64,000 nt of DNA from an uncultured Caulobacterales bacterium (GCA_903900155.1 CAIUMD010000062.1:185668-249667); one strand, 5' to 3'; counted from the stretch's first letter, positions 48,336 to 57,553 are shown. The notes: a model not told the origin generated them from the letters alone. Numbers and translations: made by a program.

Positions 48336-48370
48336 AGGCGCCTGCTCAATCCCTGAGCGGCGCCTTTTTT
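48336..48370 (+). terminator. Rho-independent terminator of the murA-DUF2948 transcript
   Basis: Stem AGGCGCC / GGCGCCT with an inner GCTCA/TGAGC extension, followed by six T residues; 18 bp past the DUF2948 stop. Confidence 0.9.
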
Positions 48371-48511
48371 CTGACCTTTCGGCGGGCAGGGACGGCGCCG
48401 GGGATTCGTCCCACGCGCTAGTGATCGGCGGCCCAATTCTCCCGAGACGCGAGCGGCGTTAGGTTAACGCCATGCGCCCGTCAGAGGCGCGGATCGTCCA
48501 GGGAGGCCGCG

Positions 48512-48706
48512 ATGGCCCGGAAGTCGTCCTATGCGGCTGGCGAAGCCCAGCCGGTTTTCTTCCGTTCGTGCGACATCTCCAAGCCCGAGCCGCCGGTGCT
48601 GCGCCACGGCGGGCCGTGCTTCGACTGGGGGCGGGCCACGCTGGTGGTGCTGAGCTTCGTGTTCTGCGCGGGCCTGGCGACGTTGGCCTACGCAGCGCTG
48701 AGCTAG
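48512..48706 (+). CDS. Small single-pass membrane protein, 64 aa
   Basis: Starts MARKSSYAAGEAQPVFF with GGGAGG eight bases upstream of the ATG. The first ~40 residues are soluble and contain two Cys (SCDIS, PCFDW); the last ~20 (TLVVLSFVFCAGLATLAYAA) form one membrane helix ending at the C-terminus, so a tail-anchored topology is likely. No family recognised. Codon usage and the good ribosome site support a real gene. Confidence 0.6.
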   Translation: MARKSSYAAGEAQPVFFRSCDISKPEPPVLRHGGPCFDWGRATLVVLSFVFCAGLATLAYAALS

Positions 48707-48764
48707 TCCGCAGAACGCTGTTCCGCCGATTGCCAAGGACGACGAAGCGCCTAAGCTTCGCCGC

Positions 48765-50210
48765 ATGAACACGCCCGACAGCGACCTGTGGAATGAAGAC
48801 CTGGCCCCGACCAGCCAGGCGCAACGCACCTGGCGCTGGCGCCACTTCGCGGCGCTGTGGCTGGGCATGGTCATCTGCGTGCCGGCCTACATGCTGGCCT
48901 CGGGCCTGATCGAGCAGGGCATGTCGGCCGGGCAGGCGGTGCTGACCGTGCTGGCGGGCAATGTCGTCGTGCTGATCCCGATGCTGCTGATCGGCCATGC
49001 CGGCGCGCGCTGGGGCGTGCCCTATGCCGTGCTGGCCCGCTCGTCGTTCGGCTGGAAGGGCGCGCGGGTCCCGGCGGTGGCGCGGGCGATCGTCGCCTGC
49101 GGCTGGTACGGCATCCAGACCTGGATCGGCGGCGGGGCGCTGCTGACCCTGCTGGGCGTCATCGTCGGTCGGAAGCTGGAGGGCGCGCCGCTGCCGCTGC
49201 TGGGCGTCGGCCTGGGCCAACTGCTGGCCTTCTTCGCGTTCTGGGTCATCCAGCTGCTGTTCGTCACCAAGGGCCTGACGGCGGTGCGCAAGCTCGAGAC
49301 CTGGACCGCGCCGATCAAGATCCTGATCTGCGGCCTGATGGTCTGGTGGGCGGTGAGCAAGGCCGGCGGCCTGGGCCCGATCTTTCACCAGCCCTCGGCC
49401 TTCGTCGAAGGCGGCGCCAAGGCCGGCCAGTTCTGGAGCGTCTTCGCGCCCGCCCTGACCGCCATGGTCGGCTTCTGGGCGACGCTCGCGTTGAACATTC
49501 CCGACCTCACGCGTTTCGCCCGCGCGCAGACCGACCAGATCATCGGCCAGGCCGTGGGCCTGCCGGCGCCGATGGGCCTGCTGGCTTTGGTCAGCGTGGT
49601 GACGACCTCGGCCACGGTCATCGTGTTCGGCAAGGCGATCTGGGACCCGGTGCAGCTGGCCGGCGACATCGGCGGCGTCGCCGTGGTCGTGGGCTTGCTG
49701 ATCATCAGCCTGGACACCGTGTGCTGCAACATCGCGGCCAACCTGGTCGGCCCGGCCTATGATTTCTCGGCCTTGTGGCCCAGCAGGATCAGCTATCGCA
49801 TCGGCGGCTGGATCACGGCCGGCATCGGCGTGCTGATCATGCCCTGGAAGCTGCTCGAGACCACCCAGGGCTACATCTTCACCTGGCTGGTCGGCTACGG
49901 CGCGCTGCTGGGGCCGATCGCGGGGATCCTGATCGTTGACTACTGGATCGTGCGCAAGGCCCAGCTGGCGGTGGACGATCTCTACGTCAAGGACGGGGTC
50001 TATGCGTATCGTGGCGGCTGGAACGTCGCGGCGATCGTGGCCCTGGTGCTGGGCGTGCTGCCCAACCTGCCGGGCTTCCTGGCGGCGGCCGCGCCGCACC
50101 TGTTCGGCAGTGTCGGGGTGTTCTGGACCGGGCTCTACACCTACGCCTGGTTCGTGGGCCTGGCGATCGCGGCGGCAGTGTATGGGGTGATGATGCGGGG
50201 GAGGGCGTAG
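48765..50210 (+). CDS. NCS1 family nucleobase/cation symporter
   Basis: 481 aa with about 12 membrane segments. N-terminal motif NEDLAPTSQAQRTWRWRHFAALWLGM in parts and RSSFGWKGARVPAVARAIVACGWYGIQTWIGG (quoted only for its RSSFG and GWYGIQTWIGG) are typical of NCS1 permeases for cytosine, allantoin, hydantoin or uracil. Which substrate cannot be told; hydantoin or allantoin would fit with the distant oxoprolinase but no link is shown. Monocistronic by spacing. Confidence 0.92.
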   Translation: MNTPDSDLWNEDLAPTSQAQRTWRWRHFAALWLGMVICVPAYMLASGLIEQGMSAGQAVLTVLAGNVVVLIPMLLIGHAGARWGVPYAVLARSSFGWKGARVPAVARAIVACGWYGIQTWIGGGALLTLLGVIVGRKLEGAPLPLLGVGLGQLLAFFAFWVIQLLFVTKGLTAVRKLETWTAPIKILICGLMVWWAVSKAGGLGPIFHQPSAFVEGGAKAGQFWSVFAPALTAMVGFWATLALNIPDLTRFARAQTDQIIGQAVGLPAPMGLLALVSVVTTSATVIVFGKAIWDPVQLAGDIGGVAVVVGLLIISLDTVCCNIAANLVGPAYDFSALWPSRISYRIGGWITAGIGVLIMPWKLLETTQGYIFTWLVGYGALLGPIAGILIVDYWIVRKAQLAVDDLYVKDGVYAYRGGWNVAAIVALVLGVLPNLPGFLAAAAPHLFGSVGVFWTGLYTYAWFVGLAIAAAVYGVMMRGRA

Positions 50211-50265
50211 GCCGCTTGCAGGCTTTCTCTCTTGCTTGCCGCCAGAAAAGCCGCATTTAAGCGGC

Positions 50266-51552
50266 ATGCGCCGTTTCTCCTTCACCGCCCCGGATTTCCA
50301 GGCCGCCTTCAAGGCCTTCCTCGACGAGCGTCGCGGCTCGCCGGCCGATGTCGACGCCGCCGTCGCGAGCGTGCTGGACGCGGTGAAGACGCATGGCCTG
50401 GACGCCGTGCTCGACTACAGCAGGAAGTTCGACAAGGTCGAGCTGAACGCCGAGACGATCCGCGTCACCGCCGAAGAGATCGAGCAGGGCTGGGTCGACA
50501 CGCCTGCAGACGTGCGCGAGGCCATCGCCTTCGCCGCCGCCCGCATCCGCGCCTATCACAGCCGCCAGCGCCCGGCCGACCAGGCCTGGACCGACGAGGC
50601 CGGCGTCGCGCTGGGCTGGCGCTGGACGCCGCTGGAGGCCGTGGGCGTCTATGTCCCCGGCGGCCGCGCGGCCTATCCCTCGACCGTACTGATGAACGCC
50701 GTGCCCGCCCAGGTGGCCGGCGTCGACCGCATCGCCATGGTCACCCCGCCCGGCAAGCTGCAACCCGCCGTGCTGGCCGCCGCCAAGGAAGCGGGCGTGA
50801 CCGAAATCTGGCGCATCGGTGGAGCCCAGGCCGTCGCGGCGCTCGCCTACGGGGCGGGACCCATCGAGCCGGTCGACAAGATCGTCGGCCCCGGCAACGC
50901 CTATGTCACCGCCGCCAAGCGTCGCCTCTATGGCGTCGTAGGCATCGACGCCCTGGCGGGGCCGTCCGAGATCGTCGTGGTCGCCGACGGCCAGAACAAT
51001 CCGGACTGGATCGCCGCCGACCTCTTGAGTCAGGCCGAGCACGATCCCGCCGCCCAGTCGATCTTGATCACCGACGACGAAGCCTTCGCCGCCAAGGTGG
51101 AAGAGGCCATCGCCGAGCGCCTCAAGACCCTCTCCACCGGCGAGGACGCCGCCGCCTCGTGGCGCGACCATGGCGCGGTGATCATCGCGCCTATGAATGA
51201 GAGCCCGGCCCTGGTCGACGCTATCGCCCCCGAGCACGTCGAATTCGCCACGGACGAGCCCGAGCGCCTGGCCGACCGCGTCCGTCACGCTGGCGCGATC
51301 TTCTTGGGCCGTGTCACGCCGGAAGCGATCGGCGACTACGTGGCGGGCTCCAACCACGTGCTGCCGACCAGCCGCGCGGCCCGCTTCCAGTCGGGCCTGT
51401 CGATCTACGACTTCATCAAGCGCACCTCGATCGTGAAATGCGACCCGGCCTCGTTCGGCATTCTCGGGCCGCACACCGTGGCCTTGGCGCAGGCCGAGGG
51501 ATTGCCCGCCCACGCCCTATCGGCCGCAGTGCGGTTGCGTTCCGGCAATTGA
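50266..51552 (+). CDS. hisD: Histidinol dehydrogenase
   Basis: Last two steps of histidine synthesis: NAD-dependent oxidation of L-histidinol to histidine, Zn-dependent, cytoplasmic. 428 aa from the ATG at 50266 (product MRRFSFTAPDF). Signature segments: YVPGGRAAYPSTVLMNA, RIGGAQAVAALAYG, GPGNAYVTAAKR, GPSEIVVVAD, LLSQAEHDP with Zn ligands, and C-terminal AEGLPAHALSA. Followed 19 bp later by the UPF0262 gene. Confidence 0.98.
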   Translation: MRRFSFTAPDFQAAFKAFLDERRGSPADVDAAVASVLDAVKTHGLDAVLDYSRKFDKVELNAETIRVTAEEIEQGWVDTPADVREAIAFAAARIRAYHSRQRPADQAWTDEAGVALGWRWTPLEAVGVYVPGGRAAYPSTVLMNAVPAQVAGVDRIAMVTPPGKLQPAVLAAAKEAGVTEIWRIGGAQAVAALAYGAGPIEPVDKIVGPGNAYVTAAKRRLYGVVGIDALAGPSEIVVVADGQNNPDWIAADLLSQAEHDPAAQSILITDDEAFAAKVEEAIAERLKTLSTGEDAAASWRDHGAVIIAPMNESPALVDAIAPEHVEFATDEPERLADRVRHAGAIFLGRVTPEAIGDYVAGSNHVLPTSRAARFQSGLSIYDFIKRTSIVKCDPASFGILGPHTVALAQAEGLPAHALSAAVRLRSGN

Positions 51553-51571
51553 CGCGCGAACCTCCGCGCAG

Positions 51572-52045
51572 ATGAGCAGCGACCCCAGCCACAGCATCAA
51601 GTCGATCGAGATCGACGAGGACAGCCTCGCAGCCGCCTCGCGCGACCAGGAGCAGGAGCGCCAGGTCGCGATCTTCGACCTCCTGGAAGGCAACTATTTC
51701 GAGCCGGCCGAGGCGGGCGGCGGACCCTACGACATCCGCCTGTCGCTGATCGAGAACCGCCTGGCCTTCGACATCAAGGGGCCCGCTTACGAGCGCCGGC
51801 ACCTCTTGTCGCTGTCGCCGTTCCGGGGCGTGATCAAGGACTACTTCCTGATCTGCGACAGCTACTACTCGGCGATCCGCAACTCGACGCCGCAGCAGAT
51901 CGAGGCCTTGGACATGGGCCGGCGCGGCCTGCACAACGAGGGCTCGAGCCTGCTGCGCGAGCGGCTGGAAGGCAAGGTCAAGACCGACCTGGACACCGCC
52001 CGCCGCCTGTTCACCCTGATCTGCGCGCTGCACTGGCGGGGCTGA
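51572..52045 (+). CDS. UPF0262 family protein
   Basis: 157-aa soluble protein with the UPF0262 pattern: SIKSIEIDEDSLA, IFDLLEGNYFEP, YDIRLSLIENRLAFDI, LSLSPFRGVIKDYFLICDSYY, MGRRGLHNEGS, LFTLICALHWRG. Alphaproteobacterial family of unknown function, typically between hisD and a phosphatase-like gene exactly as here. Confidence 0.93.
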   Translation: MSSDPSHSIKSIEIDEDSLAAASRDQEQERQVAIFDLLEGNYFEPAEAGGGPYDIRLSLIENRLAFDIKGPAYERRHLLSLSPFRGVIKDYFLICDSYYSAIRNSTPQQIEALDMGRRGLHNEGSSLLRERLEGKVKTDLDTARRLFTLICALHWRG

Positions 52046-52049
52046 TCCG

Positions 52050-52508
52050 GTGACGGACCTGCTGCCTGATGCGGTGCTGTTCACCTGCAACTACAACCGC
52101 GTGCGCTCGCCGATGGCCGAGGGGCTGTTCAAGCGCTTCTACGGCACGCGGGCGTTCGTCGATTCCTGCGGTCTGAAGCCGGACCCGGCGGGGGAGGGGA
52201 TCGACCCCTTCGTCGTGGTGGTGATGGACGAACTGGGCCTGGACGTCTCGGACCATCAGCCCAAGACCTTCGCCCAGCTGGAAGACGACAGCTTCGACGT
52301 CGTCGTTTCCCTGACCCCCGAGGCCCAGCACCGGGCCGTGGAGCTGTCGCGCGACCGCTCGGTCGAGATCGAGTACTGGCCCACCCATGATCCAACGTTG
52401 ACGGACGGTTCGCGCGAGGCCCGACTTGAGGCGTACAGGGAGGTTCGGGATGCGCTCGCCGAGCAAATTAAACGACGTTTCGGGGCGCCATCGACGTTTG
52501 GGGGGTGA
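52050..52508 (+). CDS. Low-molecular-weight phosphatase/arsenate-reductase family protein
   Basis: 152 aa from GTG at 52050, 4 bp after the UPF0262 stop. Phosphatase loop CNYNRVRSP (C-x5-R-S) starts near residue 13; the C-terminal DP-type acid is in YWPTHDPTL. Conserved gene order with UPF0262 and infA. Cytoplasmic; natural substrate unknown. Confidence 0.9.
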   Translation: MTDLLPDAVLFTCNYNRVRSPMAEGLFKRFYGTRAFVDSCGLKPDPAGEGIDPFVVVVMDELGLDVSDHQPKTFAQLEDDSFDVVVSLTPEAQHRAVELSRDRSVEIEYWPTHDPTLTDGSREARLEAYREVRDALAEQIKRRFGAPSTFGG

Positions 52509-52606
52509 ATGCGTTATAGAGGCGCCTCGCCGCGAAGGGCCTCGTCCTGACTCACCCGTCAGGCGTACCCTCGCGGCTATCTGATTCGCTCCTTTTGAGA
52601 GGCCTG

Positions 52607-52825
52607 ATGGCTAAGGAAGAACTGCTCGAGTTTCCCGGTACGGTCAGCGAATTGCTGCCGAACGCCACGTTCCGGGTGACGCTTGAGAATGCGCACGAGA
52701 TCATCGCCCACACCGCCGGCAAGATGCGCAAGAACCGCATCCGCGTGCTGGCCGGCGACAAGGTCCTGGTCGAGATGACCCCCTACGACCTGACCAAGGG
52801 CCGTATCACCTACCGCTTCAAGTAG
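52607..52825 (+). CDS. infA: Translation initiation factor IF-1
   Basis: 72-residue S1/OB-fold protein starting [19 protein letters not shown] and ending KGRITYRFK, the full family length. The ATG at 52607 is preferred over one at 52595 because it fits the universal MAKE start. Binds the 30S A site. Short 19-bp gap to maf. Confidence 0.98.
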   Translation: MAKEELLEFPGTVSELLPNATFRVTLENAHEIIAHTAGKMRKNRIRVLAGDKVLVEMTPYDLTKGRITYRFK

Positions 52826-52844
52826 GACGGCCCGTGGCTTCCCA

Positions 52845-53438
52845 ATGGCTGCGTTGACGGCCGCCCAGCCGGCGCTGGTGCTGGCCAGCGCGAGCCCGCG
52901 TCGCCTCGACCTGCTGGCCCAGGTCGGCATCACGCCCGACCGGGTCGATCCCGCCGACATCGACGAATCTCCTTTGCGCGACGAGACACCGCGCCGCCAC
53001 GCCCTGCGGCTGGCGCAGGAGAAGGCGCGCGCGGTCGCCGCCCGCGCGCCGGGCGACTTCGTCCTGGCCGCCGACACGGTGGTGGCCGTCGGCCGGCGCA
53101 TCTTGCCCAAAGCCGAAAAGCAGGCCGACGTCCTCTATTGTCTGAAGCTGCTGTCGGGCCGGAACCACAAGGTGCTGACGGGCGTGGCCCTGATCGCGCC
53201 TGACGGCCGTGAGGGTTCGCGCCTGGTCGAGACCAAGGTCGGCTTCAAGCGCCTGACCGACGCCGAGCGCGACGGCTACGTGGCCAGCGGCCAGTGGAAG
53301 GGCAAGGCGGGCGGCTATGGCGTCCAGGGCCTGGCCGGCGGCTTCATCACCGAGTTGCAAGGCTCGTATCCCAGCGTCGTGGGCCTGCCGCTGTATGAGA
53401 CGCTGAACCTGCTTTCGGGCCTGGGGTACCGGCCGTGA
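52845..53438 (+). CDS. maf: Maf family nucleotide pyrophosphatase
   Basis: 197-aa house-cleaning NTP pyrophosphatase (YhdE/YceF type). Motifs: LASASPRRLDLL near the N-terminus, FVLAADTVVAVG with catalytic Asp, GRNHKVLTGVAL, GGYGVQGLAG, and SYPSVVGLPLYET. Its stop overlaps the GTG start of the RNase gene (GTGA). Confidence 0.97.
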   Translation: MAALTAAQPALVLASASPRRLDLLAQVGITPDRVDPADIDESPLRDETPRRHALRLAQEKARAVAARAPGDFVLAADTVVAVGRRILPKAEKQADVLYCLKLLSGRNHKVLTGVALIAPDGREGSRLVETKVGFKRLTDAERDGYVASGQWKGKAGGYGVQGLAGGFITELQGSYPSVVGLPLYETLNLLSGLGYRP

Positions 53439-54517
53439 ACACCAAGTCTGATCACAAGACCGCCAAGGCGCCCAGCGAGCGCCGCGCCTATCTGTACAAG
53501 GGCGTGGGCGAGACCGTCGGGGTCGTGACCCTGGACGGCCGTCCCGAGCGCCTGTTCGTTTCGTGGCCCTCCGACGACCCGCTGGACGCCGAGGGCGTGC
53601 GGGGCGTCGCCCGCATCAAGTCGGTTGAGAAGACCTTCGCCTCGGCCTTCGTGGCCCTGCCGGGCGGCCAGGACGTGCTGCTGCCCATCCGGCCCGACAT
53701 GCCCAGGCTGGTCGAGGGCGGCGTGGTCGAGATCGAGATCAAGACCGCCTCGCGCCTGGACAAGGCCGCCGTGGCCCGCTTCGTCGCCGAAGGGCAGGGC
53801 GAGCCGCGGGTGATCGACACCGCCCCGACCGTCGAGGCGCTGCTGCGTCACTATGTGAAGGCCGGATCGCCCACCACGGGCGAGAAGGCCCTGGCGGCTG
53901 TGGAAGAGGCCGAGGCCGACGCCCTGGCCATCGTCTTCGCCCTGCCGGGCGGGGGCGACATCGCCGTGGAGACCACCCGCGCCTTGGCCACGGTCGATGT
54001 CGACCTGGGCGCGCGGGAAGCCGCCGATTCGAAGCGGGCCTCGCGCCAGGCCAACATGGCCGCGCTGAGCGTCGCGTCGCGGGTCCTGCGCCTGAAGGGG
54101 CTGGGGGGAATCATCATTTTCGACCTGGTGGGGCGCGGCCATGACGGCCAGGCCCTGACCACGGCCGCTCGAAACCTGTTCGCGCCGGACAATCCAGGCG
54201 TGGGAATCGGGGCGATCAGCAAGTTCGGGACGCTGGAGATGATCGTGCCGCGCCGCGCGCCGCCGATTCTCGACCGGCTGCTGACCCGAAACGGCTCGCC
54301 GAATCCCCGTTACGTCGCCCGCCAGCTGGCGCGCGCCCTGGAGCGCGAGGGCAGGGCGGATCCCGGCGGTCGCCTGACCGCCCGCTGCGCCGCCGCCGTC
54401 GCCGAAGCCTTCGCGGCCGAACTGGACGCCGGCGTCGCCGAGCGCCTGGGTCGCCGCTTCGTCATCGAATCTCGATCCGACTTCGGGATCGACCGCATAG
54501 AGGTGTCCGCCGGATGA
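53435..54517 (+). CDS. Ribonuclease E/G family protein
   Basis: 360 aa starting at GTG 53435. Shorter than RNase G (~490 aa) and RNase E, with the conserved catalytic-core pieces GVVTLDGRPERLFV, a degenerate S1-like region, and LRLKGLGGIIIFDLVGRGHDG with the catalytic-type Asp, then TCPRCG-like zinc link absent. Same order maf-rne/g-like-yacG is found in many alphaproteobacteria. Probably an RNA-binding or degrading enzyme of reduced form. Confidence 0.85.
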   Translation: MNTKSDHKTAKAPSERRAYLYKGVGETVGVVTLDGRPERLFVSWPSDDPLDAEGVRGVARIKSVEKTFASAFVALPGGQDVLLPIRPDMPRLVEGGVVEIEIKTASRLDKAAVARFVAEGQGEPRVIDTAPTVEALLRHYVKAGSPTTGEKALAAVEEAEADALAIVFALPGGGDIAVETTRALATVDVDLGAREAADSKRASRQANMAALSVASRVLRLKGLGGIIIFDLVGRGHDGQALTTAARNLFAPDNPGVGIGAISKFGTLEMIVPRRAPPILDRLLTRNGSPNPRYVARQLARALEREGRADPGGRLTARCAAAVAEAFAAELDAGVAERLGRRFVIESRSDFGIDRIEVSAG

Positions 54518-54687
54518 GCACGGGCTGCCCCATCTGCGGCAAGCCGGTCGAAACGGCTTTCCGTCCTTTCTGCTCCAAGCGTTGCGCGGATGTCGATCTG
54601 CAACGTTGGCTGAGCGATCGATACGTCGTTCCCGGCAGCGAGGACGACGACGAGAATCCGCTTTCGGAAAGCATCCACAAGGAATGA
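54514..54687 (+). CDS. yacG: DNA gyrase inhibitor YacG
   Basis: 57-aa zinc-ribbon protein from the ATG at 54514 that overlaps the preceding stop. The four zinc ligands are in CPICGKP and FCSKRCADVD; the family's VDLQRWLSDRY follows, with an acidic tail. YacG binds GyrB and inhibits gyrase. The last gene of the infA-maf-RNase-yacG block. Confidence 0.95.
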   Translation: MSTGCPICGKPVETAFRPFCSKRCADVDLQRWLSDRYVVPGSEDDDENPLSESIHKE

Positions 54688-54785
54688 AAAAGGGCGCTGG
54701 ACATCCCATCCGGCCTCCCCTATAGACCCGGCTCCTCGCTGCACGGCGAGGTCGCCGAAGCGGTTTCGACCGCCGAACGCAAGAT

Positions 54786-54861
54786 GCCTGGGTAGCTCAG
54801 TTGGTAGAGCAGCGGATTGAAAATCCGCGTGTCACTGGTTCGATTCCGGTCCCAGGCACCA
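54786..54861 (+). tRNA. tRNA-Phe (GAA)
   Basis: Acceptor GCCTGGG / CCCAGGC, D arm GCTCAGTTGGTAGAGC, anticodon stem GCGGA/TCCGC with loop TTGAAAA giving GAA, T loop TTCGATT, encoded CCA. 76 bases. Confidence 0.98.
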
Positions 54862-55441
54862 CTTCTCTTCTTCCTCCGATTTGGAAGCGCACGCTTGGCG
54901 GACGTCCTTAAGGTTGGGCGTTCGCGTTGTCGTTTTTCTGTCATGTCGACGGTTGACCGTTCGGTCCGCGTCCCCATCTGCCAAGTCGGCGGGCGCCTTT
55001 CTTCATCGACCGATGTTTTGTTGCCTTGCTGCAGTGCAGCATGGTTTTTCTCGTTGCCAGGGAAAAACCGCCCCTTTTTCCAGAAAACTCTTTTGTGCGG
55101 CGCGGCAACGGGCAGGGGTGCGGGCCATCTACGACGATTTTGTGCCCAAATGATCCCCTTGACGGTGCGAAAAGGGGTTGCCAAAGGACCACAGCCGCAA
55201 TTCTAACATTGCGGTAAGACCGGAGCCCGTAACAGGGCGTCGGTTGCCCGCGCTTCGAAACGATCCTTCCGGTGGCCTTGGTCCTCGTGAGGGGCGTAAC
55301 GGGTCGAGCGCAGCGAAGCGGGTCCGCCGCGGAGAGAGAGCGATCGAACTCCAAGGCGGGCTATTCAGAGTTAGGGTGGACACGCTCTCGCGCGACGACC
55401 CTCGGTCCAAACGTGCTAGACCAATCAGGAACTGGCGAAAG
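54862..55441. other. 580-bp stretch without a gene between tRNA-Phe and exbB
   Basis: I see no supported gene. It is less GC-rich than the surroundings, with T-rich patches at 54935 and 55045. It holds short palindromes TGCTGCA-GTGCAGCA (near 55027) and CCCCTT/AAGGGG (55155-55177, overlapping a TTGACG hexamer). GCTAGACC at 55415-55422 matches seven of eight positions of the Caulobacter housekeeping -10 element and could drive exbB; a matching -35 is not obvious. The exbB frame stays open upstream to 55178 but has no coding character there. Confidence 0.6.
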
Positions 55442-56341
55442 ATGCTCGACATTAAACGGAAGACCCCCCTCATCGCTCTCGTCGGCGCCGTTGCGCTGAT
55501 GGCGAGCGCCCCGGCTTTCGCCCAAGACGCCGCGGCTCCGGCCCCCGCGACTTCGGAAGCCGCCGCCCCCGCCGCTCCGGCCGCTGACGCCGCCGCTGCT
55601 GCTCCGGCTCCGGAAGCCGCTCCCGCCGAAGAAGGCGGCGAAAAGAAGGCCAGCCACTCGCTGACCCCGGTCGGCATGTTCCTGGCCGCCGGCGCCGTCG
55701 TTAAGGTCGTCATGATCGGCCTGCTGCTGGCCTCGGTCTTCTCGTGGGTTCTGCTGCTCACCAAGATTTTCGAGTTCGCTGGCCTGAACAAGCAATCGGA
55801 CAAGTTCCTGGAAGCCTTCCGCGGCGCTCGCTCGATCGCCGACATCGCGCGCATCAGCTCGTCGGAAGAATTCGAAGGCAACCCGATGGCCGACATGGCC
55901 GCCGCCGCCTCGCAGGAAGTCGAACTGTCGCGTCAAGCTGGTCTGGCCGTCGCCGGCGAGCACCGCGACTCGACCATCGCCCGCGCCACCTACGCCATCA
56001 GCGCCGTGCAAGCTTCGCTGGTTAAGCGCCTGTCGGGCGGCATGGTGTTCCTGGCCTCGGTCGGTTCGGCTGGTCCGTTCATCGGTCTGTTCGGTACGGT
56101 TTACGGCATCATGACGTCGTTCATCGGCATCGCGAACACCAACACGACGAACCTGGCCGTCGTCGCGCCGGGTATCGCTGAAGCCCTGCTGGCCACCGGT
56201 ATCGGCCTCTTCGCCGCTATCCCGGCCGTTATCTTCTACAACTACTTCCAGACCCGCATCTCGGGTTACGGCACCCGCTCGGAAGGCTTTGTTGCTGAAC
56301 TGATGAACGCCATCTCGCGTCAGCTCGACAAGGGGGCGTAA
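55442..56341 (+). CDS. exbB: ExbB/TolQ family proton-channel protein with N-terminal signal and Ala/Pro linker
   Basis: 299 aa from the ATG at 55442. Residues 1-27 form a cleavable-looking signal (MLDIKRKTPLIALVGAVALM ... APAFA), then ~50 residues made almost only of A, P, E, then the MotA/TolQ/ExbB core: first helix VVKVVMIGLLLASVFSWVLLL, IARATYAISAVQASLVKRLSGGMVFLASVGSAGPFIGLFGTVYGIM in parts, third helix ALLATGIGLFAAIPAVIFYNYF. With ExbD and TonB it uses the proton gradient to energise TonB-dependent receptors. Operon exbB-exbD-tonB. Confidence 0.95.
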   Translation: MLDIKRKTPLIALVGAVALMASAPAFAQDAAAPAPATSEAAAPAAPAADAAAAAPAPEAAPAEEGGEKKASHSLTPVGMFLAAGAVVKVVMIGLLLASVFSWVLLLTKIFEFAGLNKQSDKFLEAFRGARSIADIARISSSEEFEGNPMADMAAAASQEVELSRQAGLAVAGEHRDSTIARATYAISAVQASLVKRLSGGMVFLASVGSAGPFIGLFGTVYGIMTSFIGIANTNTTNLAVVAPGIAEALLATGIGLFAAIPAVIFYNYFQTRISGYGTRSEGFVAELMNAISRQLDKGA

Positions 56342-56346
56342 CACCC

Positions 56347-56778
56347 ATGGCCGCCAAACTCTCAGGCGGTGGGGGCGACAGGTTCAACGTCGAACAGAAC
56401 AGCGACATCAACGTTACGCCCTTCGTGGACGTCATGCTGGTGCTCCTGATCATCTTCATGGTGGCGGCTCCGCTGGCCTCCGTGTCGGTCGAAGTGAACC
56501 TGCCCGCGGCGGTGGCGAAAGCAACTCCCAACCCGCCGAAGCCGGTCTACATCTCGATCAAGTCGACGGGGCAGCTCTATATCGGCGATAACGAGACCTC
56601 TCTCGACGAGATGGGTCAGGATATCGTCAAAGGTATGGGCCGACGCGACCCGTCTAAGGAGCGCATCTTCATCCGGGCCGACGAAAAGGTTCGCTACGGG
56701 GCTTTCATGGAGGTGATGAACACCCTCCAGGATAATGGCTTCTACAGCGTGGCTCTCGTTGGACGGGATGATAGCTAA
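56347..56778 (+). CDS. exbD: ExbD biopolymer transport protein
   Basis: 143 aa; one membrane helix near the N-terminus within INVTPFVDVMLVLLIIFMVAAP, which contains the proton-carrying Asp of FVDV. Periplasmic remainder with VYISIKSTGQLYIGDNE and FIRADEKVRYGAFMEVMNTL. Starts 5 bp after exbB, 13 bp before tonB. Confidence 0.97.
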   Translation: MAAKLSGGGGDRFNVEQNSDINVTPFVDVMLVLLIIFMVAAPLASVSVEVNLPAAVAKATPNPPKPVYISIKSTGQLYIGDNETSLDEMGQDIVKGMGRRDPSKERIFIRADEKVRYGAFMEVMNTLQDNGFYSVALVGRDDS

Positions 56779-56791
56779 GTAGGGGTGCTGC

Positions 56792-57523
56792 ATGGCTGAA
56801 CAACAAACGCCCGAGCATCGCCACTACGATCCGCTCACCTCGGAAGGTCCGCGTCGCAAAAAGGGCATGGGACCGTTCGGTATCGCCCTCGTCGTGGTCT
56901 GCGGCGTTCACGCGCTCCTCTTCGCTTATCTGGCGAAGCAGAAGTTCGAAGCGGTAATGCAGGAGTATTCGGACGACGCCGTGGACGTGGAGCTGCCTCC
57001 GCCGCCCCCGCCGCCGCCGCCGCCTCCTCCGCCGCCGCCGCCGACCAACGAGCCGCCGCCGCCTCCGGCTGTCGTGCAGCCGCGTCCCCCGGTGGCTCCG
57101 CCGCCGGACGTGACGCCGCCGCCGCCGCTGCCGATCCCGCCCGTTGAAAAGCGGGTCGAGACGACGGCTCCGCCGGTGATCTCCGCCGTGCCGCCGGTTC
57201 CCACGAACCCGCCGGCTCGCGCTTCGGTCATCACGCGCCCTGACTGGGCTCGTAAGCCGAGCGGTGACGACATGGCCCGGTACTATCCGGACCGTGCTCA
57301 ACGGATGGAAGTCTCTGGCCGCGCGACGATCTCGTGCACCGTGACGGCCAAGGGTACCCTGGAGAGCTGCTCTGTAGTCTCCGAGAACCCTGCGGACATG
57401 GGCTTCGGCGACGCCGCCCTGCGTCTGTCGCGCCTGTTCCGGATGAAGCCTAAGACCCTCGACGGCGCGCCCGTTGACGGTGGTCAGGTGACCGTCCCGC
57501 TGGTGTTCCAAGTCCCGCAATAG
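56792..57523 (+). CDS. tonB: TonB energy transducer
   Basis: 243 aa. One N-terminal helix (FGIALVVVCGVHALLFAYLA) anchors it in the inner membrane, followed by a periplasm-spanning Pro-rich part that includes sixteen successive prolines and further PPP runs (about residues 68-120), then a C-terminal TonB domain (YYPDRAQRMEVSGRATISCTV in part, CSVVSENPADMGFGDAALRLSRLFRMKP in part). The C-terminal domain pairs with receptor TonB boxes. Followed by a strong terminator. Confidence 0.97.
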   Translation: MAEQQTPEHRHYDPLTSEGPRRKKGMGPFGIALVVVCGVHALLFAYLAKQKFEAVMQEYSDDAVDVELPPPPPPPPPPPPPPPPTNEPPPPPAVVQPRPPVAPPPDVTPPPPLPIPPVEKRVETTAPPVISAVPPVPTNPPARASVITRPDWARKPSGDDMARYYPDRAQRMEVSGRATISCTVTAKGTLESCSVVSENPADMGFGDAALRLSRLFRMKPKTLDGAPVDGGQVTVPLVFQVPQ

Positions 57524-57553
57524 GGCCTGGATCCAGACGAAGCTAAAGAAGCG

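Noticed and set aside
55178..55441. N-terminal extension of ExbB
   Set aside because: The region is low in coding character and the signal peptide starts at 55442.
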